This document shows positions 4,865-11,124 of a DNA stretch of 11,124 bases, in pieces. Numbering within the stretch: position 1 is the stretch's first letter; the number at the start of each line of letters is the position of its first letter. Origin of the DNA: an uncultured Collinsella sp. (GTDB taxonomy: Bacteria > Actinomycetota > Coriobacteriia > Coriobacteriales > Coriobacteriaceae); contig CABQAK010000050.1 of assembly GCA_902462065.1 (NCBI GenBank), positions 1-11,124 on the forward strand, read 5' to 3'. Below the pieces are notes generated by a model, which did not search any database, had not been told where the DNA came from, and was given only the letters and a program-made list of their open reading frames with translations. The position numbers and the translations under genes were made by a program.

Positions 4865-6031
4865 ATGTTCGAGAAGAGTGTCGAGGAGCTCACCGAGCTC
4901 GGCGCCCAGATCACCACGGCCGAGATTGCTCAGCAGCCCGAGCTTTGGCGTGATACGCTCAACATCTATCGCGAGAACAAGGAGGCCATCGAGGCCTTCC
5001 TGGCCGAGGCTCGCGCTATGGGCGAGGGTCGTCTGTCCGTTGTCTTCACCGGTGCCGGTACGTCCGACTACGTTGGCGATACCTGCGCCCCGTACCTGCG
5101 TCACGCTGGCAACACTGATCTCTACGACTTTAAGCCCATCGCCACGACCGACATCGTGAGCGCCCCGCGCGACTTCCTGCGCGCCGAGGATCCCACGCTC
5201 GTGGTTTCCTTTGCCCGCTCTGGCAACAGCCCCGAGAGCCTTGCCGCCGTTGCCGTTGCCAAGGAGCTCGTCCACAACGTCAAGTTCCTCAACATCACCT
5301 GCGCTCCCGAGGGCAAGCTCGCCGTCGAGTCTGCCGATGATCCCAACGCGCTGACGCTGCTCATTCCGCGCGCCAACGACAAGGGCTTCGCCATGACTGG
5401 CTCTTATTCCTGCATGACCCTGCTCTCCACCCTTATTTTCGACACTGCCTCTGACGAGCAGAAGGCCGAGTGGGTCGAGACGATTGCCAAGATGGGCGAG
5501 GAGGTCATCTCTCGTGAGTCTGAGATCGCCGATTACCTGGCTGGCGACTTCAACCGCGTGACCTACTTGGGTTCTGGCTCCTTCGGTGGCCTTGCCCAGG
5601 AGAGCCAGCTCAAGATCCTCGAGCTCGCTCACGGTCTGGTTGCTACTTCCTACGATACCTCCATGGGCTATCGTCACGGACCCAAGTCCTTCGTCGACGA
5701 TAAGACGCTCGTCTTCGTGTTCGTCAACAACGACGCCTACACCCGTCAGTACGACATCGACATCCTCAACGAGATCGGTGGCGACGAAATCGCTCAGCAC
5801 ACCATCGCCGTTCAGCAGGAAGGTGCTACCGTCTATGAGGGTGAGTCCTTCACCTTTAAGGGCTACGAAGCGCTTCCCGAGGGCTACCTTGCTCTGCCGT
5901 TCGTGATGTTTGCCCAGGCTATCAGCCTGCTCAACTCCGTGCGCGTGGGCAACACGCCCGACACGCCGAGCCCCACTGGCACGGTCAACCGCGTGGTTAA
6001 GGGCGTGACGATTCACCCCTTCACCGCTTAA
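4865..6031 (+). CDS. agaS: AgaS: galactosamine-6-phosphate deaminase/isomerase (SIS domains)
   Basis: AgaS converts D-galactosamine-6-phosphate to D-tagatose-6-phosphate with release of ammonia. The 388 residues match E. coli AgaS in length and motif order. Two sugar-isomerase (SIS) domains are visible: the first includes TGAGTSDYVGD (62-72) and SFARSGNSPES (115-125), the second YLGSGSFGGLAQES (234-247) and GYRHGPKS (268-275). TTAEIAQQPELW (17-28) near the N-terminus is also characteristic of AgaS. The SD GAGAGG (4851-4856) precedes the ATG. It has its own promoter and operator and is closed by a terminator. With AgaS making tagatose-6-phosphate, the LacC kinase downstream has its substrate. 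Older annotations call it a tagatose-6-phosphate ketose/aldose isomerase. Confidence 0.92.
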   Translation: MFEKSVEELTELGAQITTAEIAQQPELWRDTLNIYRENKEAIEAFLAEARAMGEGRLSVVFTGAGTSDYVGDTCAPYLRHAGNTDLYDFKPIATTDIVSAPRDFLRAEDPTLVVSFARSGNSPESLAAVAVAKELVHNVKFLNITCAPEGKLAVESADDPNALTLLIPRANDKGFAMTGSYSCMTLLSTLIFDTASDEQKAEWVETIAKMGEEVISRESEIADYLAGDFNRVTYLGSGSFGGLAQESQLKILELAHGLVATSYDTSMGYRHGPKSFVDDKTLVFVFVNNDAYTRQYDIDILNEIGGDEIAQHTIAVQQEGATVYEGESFTFKGYEALPEGYLALPFVMFAQAISLLNSVRVGNTPDTPSPTGTVNRVVKGVTIHPFTA

Positions 6032-6049
6032 TCGCGTCCCCCTGTAAGG

Positions 6050-6091
6050 GCGCCCGTCCGCTCATAACGGCGGGCGGGCGCTTTTTGTTTT
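6050..6091 (+). terminator. Rho-independent terminator after agaS
   Basis: GCGCCCG (6050-6056) pairs with CGGGCGC (6075-6081), with inner CCG (6058-6060)/CGG (6068-6070) pairing. TTTTTGTTTT (6082-6091) follows directly. It separates agaS from nagA. Confidence 0.88.
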
Positions 6092-6109
6092 ACGTGAGCT
6101 GGGTATAAG
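6082..6109 (+). promoter_or_regulatory. Weak candidate promoter of nagA
   Basis: TATAAG (6104-6109) is a reasonable -10. The best -35 is TTTTTG (6082-6087) at 16 bases, in the preceding terminator tail. There is no copy of the TGGTTACTACCAG operator; CTGGGTATAAGC here resembles it only distantly. nagA must have its own promoter or depend on readthrough. Confidence 0.3.
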
Positions 6110-6148
6110 CATCACCACAGTCAACTGCTTTAGAAGCGAGGAGTGCAT

Positions 6149-7318
6149 ATGAGCACGTACGCAATTAAGGCTGACAAGTTCTTCTTGCCGGCAGGCCCGC
6201 AACTGGGCGGCTATCTTATGGTCGAGGATGGCGTCTTTGGCGCCTGGCAGGCCGACGAGCCCTCTTGCGAGATTAAGGACTACACGGGATCGTGGATCGC
6301 ACCGGGTATGGTCGATACTCACATCCATGGCTTCTACAACCACTCAACTACCGATAACGATCCCGAGGGCATCGATATCAGCTCGACCGAGCTCGCCCGT
6401 CGCGGTACCACCAGCTGGCTGCCCACGACGTTCACCGATGGCGTCGAGCAGATCAAGGACGCCTGCGCCGCCATCGCTCAGGCGGACGAGGGTCGCGGCC
6501 CCGACTTCTGCGGTGCCCGCATTCAGGGCATCTACCTGGAGGGCCCCTTCTTTACCATGAAGCACGTGGGCGCGCAGAACCCCGCTTACCTGATCGATCC
6601 CTCCGAGGAGGTCTTCGATCAGTGGCAGGAGGCTGCGGGTGGTCGCATCGTTAAGAGCGCCATGGCGGCCGAGCGCGACGGTGCCGCTGCTTATGCGGCT
6701 GCTCTGAACGCCAAGGGTGTGGTGACCAGCATCGGTCACTCCGATGCCACCTACGATGAGTGCATCGCCGTCATCAACGCCGGTGCCAGCTGCTTTACGC
6801 ATACCTATAACGGTCAGCGCGGCCTGCATCACCGTGAGCCCGGTGTCGTGGGCGCTGCCATGTCCACGCCCGAGACCTACGCCGAGATCATCTGTGACGG
6901 CAAGCACGTAAACCCTGCCGCCATCAAGGCACTGCTGCAGGCAAAGGGCTGGCAGCACACGGTGCTCATCACCGACTGCCTGGGTTGCGGCGGCATGCCC
7001 GAGGGCAGCTACACCAGTGGTGGCATGGACGTCATCATGAAGGACAACCTGTGCTGGCTCGCTGACGGCAAGAGCATTGCCGGCTCGGTGCTCACGCTTG
7101 CCCAGGGCGTCAAGAACATCGTCGACTGGGGCATCGCCAGCGCCGATATCGCCATTCGCATGGCAACCGAGGTGCCGGCACGCTCCGCGCACATCGAGGA
7201 TAAGTGCGGCAGCATCATGCCGGGTCGCGACGCCGACTTTGTCGTGTTCGACCATGAGCTCACCCTCGTCGAGACGTATGTTGGCGGCCAGAGCGTCGGC
7301 AACGCCTTTACCGAGTAA
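6149..7318 (+). CDS. nagA: N-acetylhexosamine-6-phosphate deacetylase (NagA/AgaA family)
   Basis: This cytoplasmic amidohydrolase removes acetate from N-acetylglucosamine-6-phosphate or N-acetylgalactosamine-6-phosphate. The 389 residues are the family's normal length. Expected ligands are in place: HIH at 58-60, Glu131 in YLEGPF, His197 in IGHSDATYDE, His218 in FTHTYNGQRG and catalytic Asp276 in LITDCLG. The HxH pair is as in B. subtilis NagA (two-metal type) rather than the altered motif of E. coli. The ATG at 6149 follows AGGAG (6139-6143); the in-frame GTG at 6143 overlaps that SD and is rejected. Between agaS and lacC it most likely acts on GalNAc-6-P here, but sequence cannot separate AgaA from NagA. 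A diverged fragment of a second copy lies at 10046-10177. Confidence 0.93.
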   Translation: MSTYAIKADKFFLPAGPQLGGYLMVEDGVFGAWQADEPSCEIKDYTGSWIAPGMVDTHIHGFYNHSTTDNDPEGIDISSTELARRGTTSWLPTTFTDGVEQIKDACAAIAQADEGRGPDFCGARIQGIYLEGPFFTMKHVGAQNPAYLIDPSEEVFDQWQEAAGGRIVKSAMAAERDGAAAYAAALNAKGVVTSIGHSDATYDECIAVINAGASCFTHTYNGQRGLHHREPGVVGAAMSTPETYAEIICDGKHVNPAAIKALLQAKGWQHTVLITDCLGCGGMPEGSYTSGGMDVIMKDNLCWLADGKSIAGSVLTLAQGVKNIVDWGIASADIAIRMATEVPARSAHIEDKCGSIMPGRDADFVVFDHELTLVETYVGGQSVGNAFTE

Positions 7319-7323
7319 CGATA

Positions 7324-7362
7324 GAAAAAGACGGCGGGCCCGAATCTGCTCGGACCCGCCGT
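7324..7362 (-). terminator. Terminator of the flavodoxin gene (minus strand)
   Basis: ACGGCGGG (7331-7338) pairs with CCCGCCGT (7355-7362), with inner CCGA (7340-7343)/TCGG (7350-7353) after one mismatch. Read on the minus strand the stem is followed by CTTTTTC (7330-7324), a proper U-tract. On the plus strand there is none, but the stem sits just after the nagA stop and may partly stop that transcript too. Confidence 0.8.
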
Positions 7363-7393
7363 ATGGGTTAAACGCTCAAAAGCACCTTCACAG

Positions 7394-7978
7394 TTACAGC
7401 TTGTTAGCGATCTTCTTTGCCGTGCGCTTGACGCCGGCCACAAGACCTCCCGCAGGATGCTCCTTTTCGTAGGCTAGACGCTTCTCACGCTTGGCGTACT
7501 CTTCGACGATGATGTCGCCATACTCGTCTTCGATCTTGTCGAAGAAGTCGACGGCGCCCTTAATTTCCTCGGCGGTCGGGTGTCCCTTTTGGACACCGCC
7601 GGCGAGCTTGAACGGCCCCCACGTATCAAAGCCGGGGCAGCCGTAGACACCCATAAAGATGGCCTGTCTCATGCGGCAGATGCCATCGATATCCTTGCCG
7701 TACCACTTGTTTTTGCCACCGTAGGTCATAAGGCCAAACACCTTGTCCTGCGGCTGCAGCACGTTCGTGAGCACGCGTGCCATGTCCTTGTCGATCTCGG
7801 AGTAATAGATTCCCGTGGCGACACCGATCAGATGATATTCGTGCAGGTTGGGATACTCGTTTTTGCCAAGCGCCTTGACGTCGAGGGTATCGATCTCGGG
7901 GTGTGCCTCGACGATGGCGTCCACGAGCTTTTTCGTATTGCCGTGATGGCGCGAGGCGTAGAGGATGATGGTTCGCAT
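7394..7978 (-). CDS. Flavodoxin-family protein
   Basis: This 194-residue protein starts MRTIILYASRHHGNTKKLVDAI: a first beta strand, the FMN phosphate-binding loop (SRHHGNT, 9-15) and a helix, as in flavodoxins. Other features fit the fold: LIGVATGIYYSEID after the third strand and KVFGLMTYGG, with a loop GVYGCPGFDTWGPF that could contact FMN. The C-terminus (EYAKREKRLAYEKEHPAGG onward) is basic and probably helical. Start chosen at 7978 because GAAAGG (7991-7986) lies 7 bases upstream; the longer frame from 8008 lacks an SD. It is convergent with nagA and divergent from the mutarotase gene. It is likely an electron carrier or NAD(P)H-dependent FMN reductase; the partner is not evident and no link to sugar breakdown is shown. 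Confidence 0.85.
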   Translation of the reverse strand: MRTIILYASRHHGNTKKLVDAIVEAHPEIDTLDVKALGKNEYPNLHEYHLIGVATGIYYSEIDKDMARVLTNVLQPQDKVFGLMTYGGKNKWYGKDIDGICRMRQAIFMGVYGCPGFDTWGPFKLAGGVQKGHPTAEEIKGAVDFFDKIEDEYGDIIVEEYAKREKRLAYEKEHPAGGLVAGVKRTAKKIANKL

Positions 7979-8135
7979 AAGAAGGCCTTTCAGCTGTAAT
8001 TGCATCAATGTCTGTATGGTACCCCGTTACATGGCTGGGATACCGGACGCGTCGATGAACGTGCGGGTTTGTCCTTTGGTCAGGGCCGAGACGGGTTCTT
8101 GCGAGCAAAAAAGCAGTTGTTCGAAAGGATGGGCA

Positions 8136-9017
8136 ATGGAATACGCTCTCTCCAACGATTCGATTTCTATTAAGGTGTCCACGGCTGGCGGTTCGTTTAC
8201 CTCGATTGAGGCCGGAGGTCGCGAGTATCTGTGGCAGGGCGATCCCGCCGTGTGGTCTGGCCAGGCACCGATTTGCTTCCCGATTTGCGGAGGCTTGCGC
8301 GACAACAGCGCCATGACGTTTGCCGGGCATCATGTAAAGCTCGCTCGCCACGGGTTTGCGCGCAAACAGGAGTGGAAGCTGCTGAGCCAAGGCGAGAACG
8401 AGCTGGCGATGTGCCTGGCTTCGGAGGATAACGCCGCGCTGCTGAGCGATTATCCGTACCCGTTTAAGCTTGTCGCTCGTTATACGCTCGAGGATACCGC
8501 CGTGCGCGTCTCCTATGAGGTGACCAACGAGGGGACCGAGGACATGCCGTTCTTTATCGGCGGTCATCCCGGCTTTAGGTGTCCGCTCGATGAGGGCGAG
8601 GCCTATACGGACTACGAGTTGCGCTTTGAGAAAGACGAGGCTGCGGAGCTCTGCACCGCCGTTCCCTCGACTGGCTTGATTGACGTGGCAAACCGCTCCA
8701 AGAACCCCATGGTGGGAAAGACGCTGCCCCTGTCGCACGAGCTCTTCGATTTTGCGGAGACCATCTTTGACGTGCTCGAGAGCCGTCAGGTTACGCTTTC
8801 TAAGAAGGGGGAGGACAAGGGCGTCCGCCTGAGCTTTGAGGGCTTCCCGTATCTCATTGTGTGGAGTAAGCCCGAGGGCGATTTTGTTGCAGTTGAACCC
8901 TGGGGCGGCCTCTCGACCTGCTCCGATGAGGACGACGTACTTGAGCATAAGCGCGGCTGCCTTGTCGCCAAGCCCAAGGAGACCATCGTACGCTCGTTCA
9001 CGATTGAGATTCTGTAA
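8136..9017 (+). CDS. Aldose 1-epimerase (LacX-like galactose mutarotase family)
   Basis: This 293-residue protein belongs to the galactose mutarotase-like fold and resembles the LacX branch found in lactose/tagatose-6-phosphate operons. It should interconvert alpha and beta anomers of an aldose. WSGQAPICFPICGGL (40-54) is the branch signature; HGFAR gives His72, IGGHPGF gives His144 and AVEPWGG gives Glu254, matching the two catalytic histidines and the catalytic glutamate of mutarotases. The ATG at 8136 is placed 6 bases after AAAGGA (8124-8129); the same frame is open upstream to 7965 but that part overlaps the divergent flavodoxin start and is not coding. lacC follows after 59 bases, so the two are probably co-transcribed. 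The exact sugar, free or phosphorylated, is unknown. Confidence 0.88.
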   Translation: MEYALSNDSISIKVSTAGGSFTSIEAGGREYLWQGDPAVWSGQAPICFPICGGLRDNSAMTFAGHHVKLARHGFARKQEWKLLSQGENELAMCLASEDNAALLSDYPYPFKLVARYTLEDTAVRVSYEVTNEGTEDMPFFIGGHPGFRCPLDEGEAYTDYELRFEKDEAAELCTAVPSTGLIDVANRSKNPMVGKTLPLSHELFDFAETIFDVLESRQVTLSKKGEDKGVRLSFEGFPYLIVWSKPEGDFVAVEPWGGLSTCSDEDDVLEHKRGCLVAKPKETIVRSFTIEIL

Positions 9018-9076
9018 TTCCGTTTTGTCGACTCGTATCGCGAGGCACAAGGAGCCTGCGAGATAAGGAGCTAAAA

Positions 9077-10012
9077 ATGATCCTCACCGTTACGATGAAC
9101 CCGTCCGTCGATACGCGCTATCAGCTCGATGAGCTCGTTATCGACGACGTCAACCGCGTGACGCCCGAAAAGACCGCCGGCGGCAAGGGCCTCAACGTGG
9201 CCCGTGTGCTGGGTCAGCTGGGTGACGACGTTGTGGCAACCGGTCTGCTCGGCGGCCACATGGGCGCCTACATGGCTGAGCTCATGGACGCCAACGGTAT
9301 TAACAACGACTTTGTGCCCATCAAGGGCGAGACCCGCATCTGCCTCAATATCCTTCATGCCGGCAACCAGACCGAGCTGCTCGAGAGCGGCCCGACAATT
9401 GCCCCCGAGGAGCTCGATGCCTTTACCGCCAAGTTTACCGAGCTTGCGAGCAAGACCGACGTCGTCACCATCTCGGGTTCGCTGCCCCGCGGTGTCGAGG
9501 CGGACTACTACGCCAAGATCACGGGCATTGCCGAGAACGCCGGCGCCAAGGTGCTGCTCGATACCTCGGGTGCCTCGCTTGAGGCTGCGCTCAAGTCCGA
9601 GGTCAAGCCTGAGCTGGTTAAGCCTAACCTGACCGAAATTAACGGCCTTCTGGGCACGAGCTTTACCACCGACGATGTGGACGAGCTCCGTTCCGCGCTC
9701 GCCTCTGACGCCCGCTTCTCCGATATCCCCTGGGTCGTCGTATCCATGGGCGCTGCCGGCTCAGTTGGCTTCCACAATGGCCGTGCGTTCCGCGCCAAGA
9801 CCCCCGATATCCCCGCCGTTAACGCTACGGGCTCTGGCGATTCGACCATTGCCGGCTTCGCACATGCGATTGCTGCCGGAGCCGATGACGAGACGGTGCT
9901 GCGTACCGCCAACACCTGCGGCAAGCTCAATGCCATGGATCCCATGACTGGCCACTTGGTTATGGATCGTTGGGACGAGGTTTACAACGGCGTTGTCGTG
10001 ACCGAGCTGTAG
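9077..10012 (+). CDS. lacC: Tagatose-6-phosphate kinase (LacC; PfkB family)
   Basis: LacC phosphorylates tagatose-6-phosphate to tagatose-1,6-bisphosphate with ATP. The 311 residues are standard for the LacC/FruK branch of PfkB kinases. Visible motifs: MNPSVD (7-12), TAGGKGLNVARVL (33-45) for substrate binding, SGSLPRG (about 135-141), and the ATP/anion-hole motif NATGSGDSTIAG (249-260) with catalytic Asp255; GSGDSTIAG is closer to LacC than to FruK. The SD AAGGAG (9065-9070) is 6 bases before the ATG. Upstream AgaS would make its substrate. No tagatose-bisphosphate aldolase (LacD, GatY or KbaY) is in the window, so that step must be encoded elsewhere. 1-phosphofructokinase activity remains possible from sequence alone. 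Confidence 0.87.
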   Translation: MILTVTMNPSVDTRYQLDELVIDDVNRVTPEKTAGGKGLNVARVLGQLGDDVVATGLLGGHMGAYMAELMDANGINNDFVPIKGETRICLNILHAGNQTELLESGPTIAPEELDAFTAKFTELASKTDVVTISGSLPRGVEADYYAKITGIAENAGAKVLLDTSGASLEAALKSEVKPELVKPNLTEINGLLGTSFTTDDVDELRSALASDARFSDIPWVVVSMGAAGSVGFHNGRAFRAKTPDIPAVNATGSGDSTIAGFAHAIAAGADDETVLRTANTCGKLNAMDPMTGHLVMDRWDEVYNGVVVTEL

Positions 10013-10045
10013 GAGCTTGTGCTGCGGCCCCGGCATCGGTTGCTA

Positions 10046-10177
10046 GCTCATGTCGACGACAAGTGCAGTAGCATTATGCCGGGGCGCGACGCCGACACTG
10101 TCGTGTTCAATCCCGACCTTACCCTGGTCGAGACGCATGTGGGTGGCAACAGCGTCGGTAATGCGTTTGCCGAGTAG
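10046..10177 (+). pseudogene. Relic: 3' end of a second nagA
   Basis: The 43 codons AHVDDKCSSIMPGRDADTVV...NAFAE plus stop align without gaps to the last 43 codons of the intact nagA (7187-7318). By hand count 33 of 43 residues and about 79% of bases match. Twelve codons differ silently, so the sequence evolved as a real gene before it was cut down. Immediately upstream CCCCGGCA (10028-10035) may be a trace of the preceding residues, then similarity ends. All metal ligands and the catalytic Asp are missing, so it cannot be an active deacetylase. It happens to be in frame with the lacC stop (10010-10012). It is either the tail of a deleted paralogue or of a copy recombined away. Confidence 0.85.
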
Positions 10178-10209
10178 CCGCCAAAGAAACGATCCGAGAG
10201 GGGATTTAG

Positions 10210-10683
10210 ATGATTTACGGTGCATTGGGCGATATCGAGGAGTACCGTGGAATGCTCAAGGGCCTCGACGTGCTGATCGATTGGCTCGAGGAGAACGATC
10301 CGGCGAAGCTCGAGGTCGGCAGCCATCCGATTCTGGGCGACAAGGTCTTTGCGAACGTCATGGCTCCCACGACGCGTCCCGAAGCCGAGGCTCACTATGA
10401 GACGCATCAGCGCTATCACGACCTGCAGATCGACGTCGAGGGTCGCGAGGCCTTTAAGGTTGCCACGGGCAGCCTGACGCTGGTCCAGGAGTTCGACGAG
10501 AAGGACGACTACGATCTGGTCGATTCCGACGCCTCGATCGCCGGCGATCTTGCTGACGACAAGTTTGCGCTGTTTGTTGCCGGCGAGCCTCACATGCCCA
10601 CGCTCGAGTTCCCGGGCGATGGCGCGCAGCCGGTCAAGAAGATTTGCTTTAAGCTGCTTGCAGATGCTTACTGGGAGGAGTAG
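10210..10683 (+). CDS. YhcH/YjgK/YiaL family protein (EbgC/NanQ-like)
   Basis: This 157-residue cupin-fold protein belongs to the DUF386 family that includes E. coli YhcH (NanQ), YiaL and EbgC. NanQ accelerates anomerisation of sialic acid; EbgC is the small subunit of evolved beta-galactosidase. Family features are the N-terminus MIYGAL, HPILGDKVFANVM (39-51), ETHQRYHDLQIDVEGRE (64-80) with Glu64, His66 and His70 as probable metal ligands, and AGEPHMP with His127. SD AGAGGGG (10197-10203) lies 6 bases before the ATG. It follows the nagA relic and lacC; no beta-galactosidase is nearby, so a sugar anomerase role fits better than an EbgC role. It would be the second anomerase-type protein in the locus. 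Substrate unknown. Confidence 0.88.
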   Translation: MIYGALGDIEEYRGMLKGLDVLIDWLEENDPAKLEVGSHPILGDKVFANVMAPTTRPEAEAHYETHQRYHDLQIDVEGREAFKVATGSLTLVQEFDEKDDYDLVDSDASIAGDLADDKFALFVAGEPHMPTLEFPGDGAQPVKKICFKLLADAYWEE

Positions 10684-10689
10684 CGCGCT

Positions 10690-10701
10690 GCTCAGCTGAG
10701 C
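10690..10701. repeat. 12-bp perfect palindrome
   Basis: GCTCAGCTGAGC lies 7 bases after the YhcH-family stop codon. There is no loop, so it would not make a hairpin in RNA; chance is likely. Otherwise 10684-10743 holds nothing recognisable. Confidence 0.2.
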
Positions 10702-10743
10702 TGTTCGTGTTGCGAGCGTTATCCCTTGGGGGAGCTCGCTTGG

Positions 10744-10793
10744 GCCCCGCTGATCGCGGTTCCTTTGGGGATTGCGGTTGGCGGGGCTTTTGT
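10744..10793 (+). terminator. Probable terminator of the lacC/YhcH-family transcript
   Basis: GCCCCGC (10744-10750) pairs with GCGGGGC (10781-10787), followed by TTTTGTTG. The 30-base loop contains a weaker inner pairing (TCC/GGA region). The stem is good, the U-tract only moderate. Confidence 0.65.
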
Positions 10794-10857
10794 TGAGTAG
10801 GGGAGTTTCCGGCGGCGTTGTGCTTGGATTGGCGGATGCGCGCCCGAAATCGGCAAC

Positions 10858-10880
10858 AAAAAAGCCGCCCGAAGGCGGCT
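10858..10880 (-). terminator. Terminator of tRNA-Thr (minus strand)
   Basis: On the minus strand AGCCGCC, the tetraloop TTCG and GGCGGCT (10880 down to 10863) form a 7-bp stem with the very stable UUCG loop, running directly into six T residues (10863-10858). It begins 11 bases after the end of the tRNA gene. Confidence 0.93.
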
Positions 10881-10891
10881 ATCTTGTGCAA

Positions 10892-10967
10892 TGGAGCCAG
10901 CGACCGGGCTCGAACCGGTGACCCCCGCTTTACGAGAGCGGTGCTCTACCAACTGAGCTACGCTGGC
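10892..10967 (-). tRNA. tRNA-Thr, anticodon CGT
   Basis: The minus strand folds into a complete 76-base cloverleaf. The acceptor GCCAGCG pairs with CGCTGGC; the D arm is GCTC-AGTTGGTA-GAGC; the anticodon arm is CCGCT-CTCGTAA-AGCGG with anticodon CGT reading the Thr codon ACG; the T arm is ACCGG-TTCGAGC-CCGGT. The discriminator is T and the 3' CCA is encoded (10894-10892). Confidence 0.97.
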
Positions 10968-11006
10968 GGCCATGTGATGGCGCAACTGAGGCGTCAACGG
11001 CTGTCT

Positions 11007-11035
11007 ATGATACGGGACATCGCACATCCGCGCAA
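11007..11035 (-). promoter_or_regulatory. Promoter of tRNA-Thr
   Basis: On the minus strand TTGCGC (11035-11030) and TATCAT (11012-11007) are spaced by exactly 17 bases. The predicted start near 11000 is about 33 bases before the mature tRNA 5' end at 10967, a normal distance for a leader removed by RNase P. Confidence 0.7.
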
Positions 11036-11108
11036 GTGTTCTGACGGCTTTTCTCACTTTAAATGCACTCCTTGATTATCAACCTTATCCGAACACCTCC
11101 CACATTCA

Positions 11109-11124
11109 TCCGTACATGTACGGA
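11109..11124. repeat. 16-bp perfect palindrome at the window edge
   Basis: TCCGTACATGTACGGA is its own reverse complement and ends exactly at the window edge, so it may extend further. A smaller inverted repeat, TTGAT-T-ATCAA, lies at 11072-11082. Both could be operators for a gene beyond the window, lying upstream of the tRNA promoter. The rest of 11036-11108 shows nothing recognisable. Confidence 0.4.

Noticed and set aside
4859..6016. 385-codon minus-strand open frame opposite agaS
   Set aside because: It mirrors agaS and has a repetitive Gly/Val/Leu-rich product with no family features; AgaS is certain on the plus strand.
6143..6148. GTG start for nagA
   Set aside because: It overlaps the AGGAG ribosome-binding site; the ATG at 6149 is properly spaced and gives the usual family N-terminus.
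7626..9050. 474-codon minus-strand open frame across the LacX-like and flavodoxin genes
   Set aside because: It runs antisense through the mutarotase-like gene and out of frame through the flavodoxin gene, both of which have clear motifs.
10013..10177. lacC-nagA fusion by stop-codon readthrough
   Set aside because: The frames do match, but there is no recoding signal that I can see and the relic lacks active-site residues; a chance frame (one in three) is enough.
10818..11075. 85-codon plus-strand open frame over the tRNA
   Set aside because: It overlaps the tRNA-Thr gene and its terminator on the other strand and has no SD; not a gene.
1..11124. CRISPR array, insertion sequence or prophage end
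   Set aside because: I saw no regularly spaced repeats, no transposase or integrase, and no tRNA-derived direct repeat marking an attachment site; the tRNA gene looks intact and ordinary.

Overview
The window is a high-GC, gene-dense stretch of bacterial chromosome. Protein content and base composition (strong preference for C/G in third codon positions, purine-rich Shine-Dalgarno sites, a CCA-encoding tRNA gene) suggest a gut-type Coriobacteriia bacterium such as Collinsella. That assignment rests on style and gene set, not on a marker gene. The genes form a catabolic locus for an amino sugar, most likely N-acetylgalactosamine (GalNAc).

Layout. 1-626 is a long AT-richer non-coding region with several inverted and direct repeats, a candidate extended -10 promoter, an operator-like palindrome and a structured leader. 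627-3833 is a mannose-family PTS operon in the order IIA, YajC-like protein, IIB, IIC, IID, closed by a strong terminator at 3900-3940. 4019-4750 is a GntR/UTRA regulator with its own promoter. 4865-6031 is agaS, preceded by a palindrome that shares an exact 13-mer with the one in front of the PTS operon. 6149-7318 is nagA. 7394-7978 is a minus-strand flavodoxin-family gene. 8136-10012 carries a LacX/aldose-1-epimerase-like gene and lacC. 10046-10177 is a relic of a second nagA 3' end. 10210-10683 is a YhcH/EbgC-family gene. 10892-10967 is tRNA-Thr(CGT) on the minus strand, with its own promoter and terminator.

How the genes fit together (inference from family knowledge). The PTS imports and phosphorylates the sugar. 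NagA removes the acetyl group from the N-acetylhexosamine-6-phosphate. AgaS deaminates/isomerises galactosamine-6-phosphate to tagatose-6-phosphate. LacC phosphorylates this to tagatose-1,6-bisphosphate. The aldolase that should follow is not in the window, nor is any glycosidase. Two anomerase-type proteins (LacX-like and YhcH-like) flank lacC and may keep sugar anomers in the usable form. The GntR protein probably controls at least the PTS operon and agaS through the shared palindrome.

Most worth a second look: the YajC-like gene translationally coupled inside a PTS operon; a IID subunit with an extra segment of about 80 residues; the shared 13-mer operator; the repeat cluster and possible SD-sequestering fold upstream of the PTS operon; and the in-frame nagA relic directly behind lacC.
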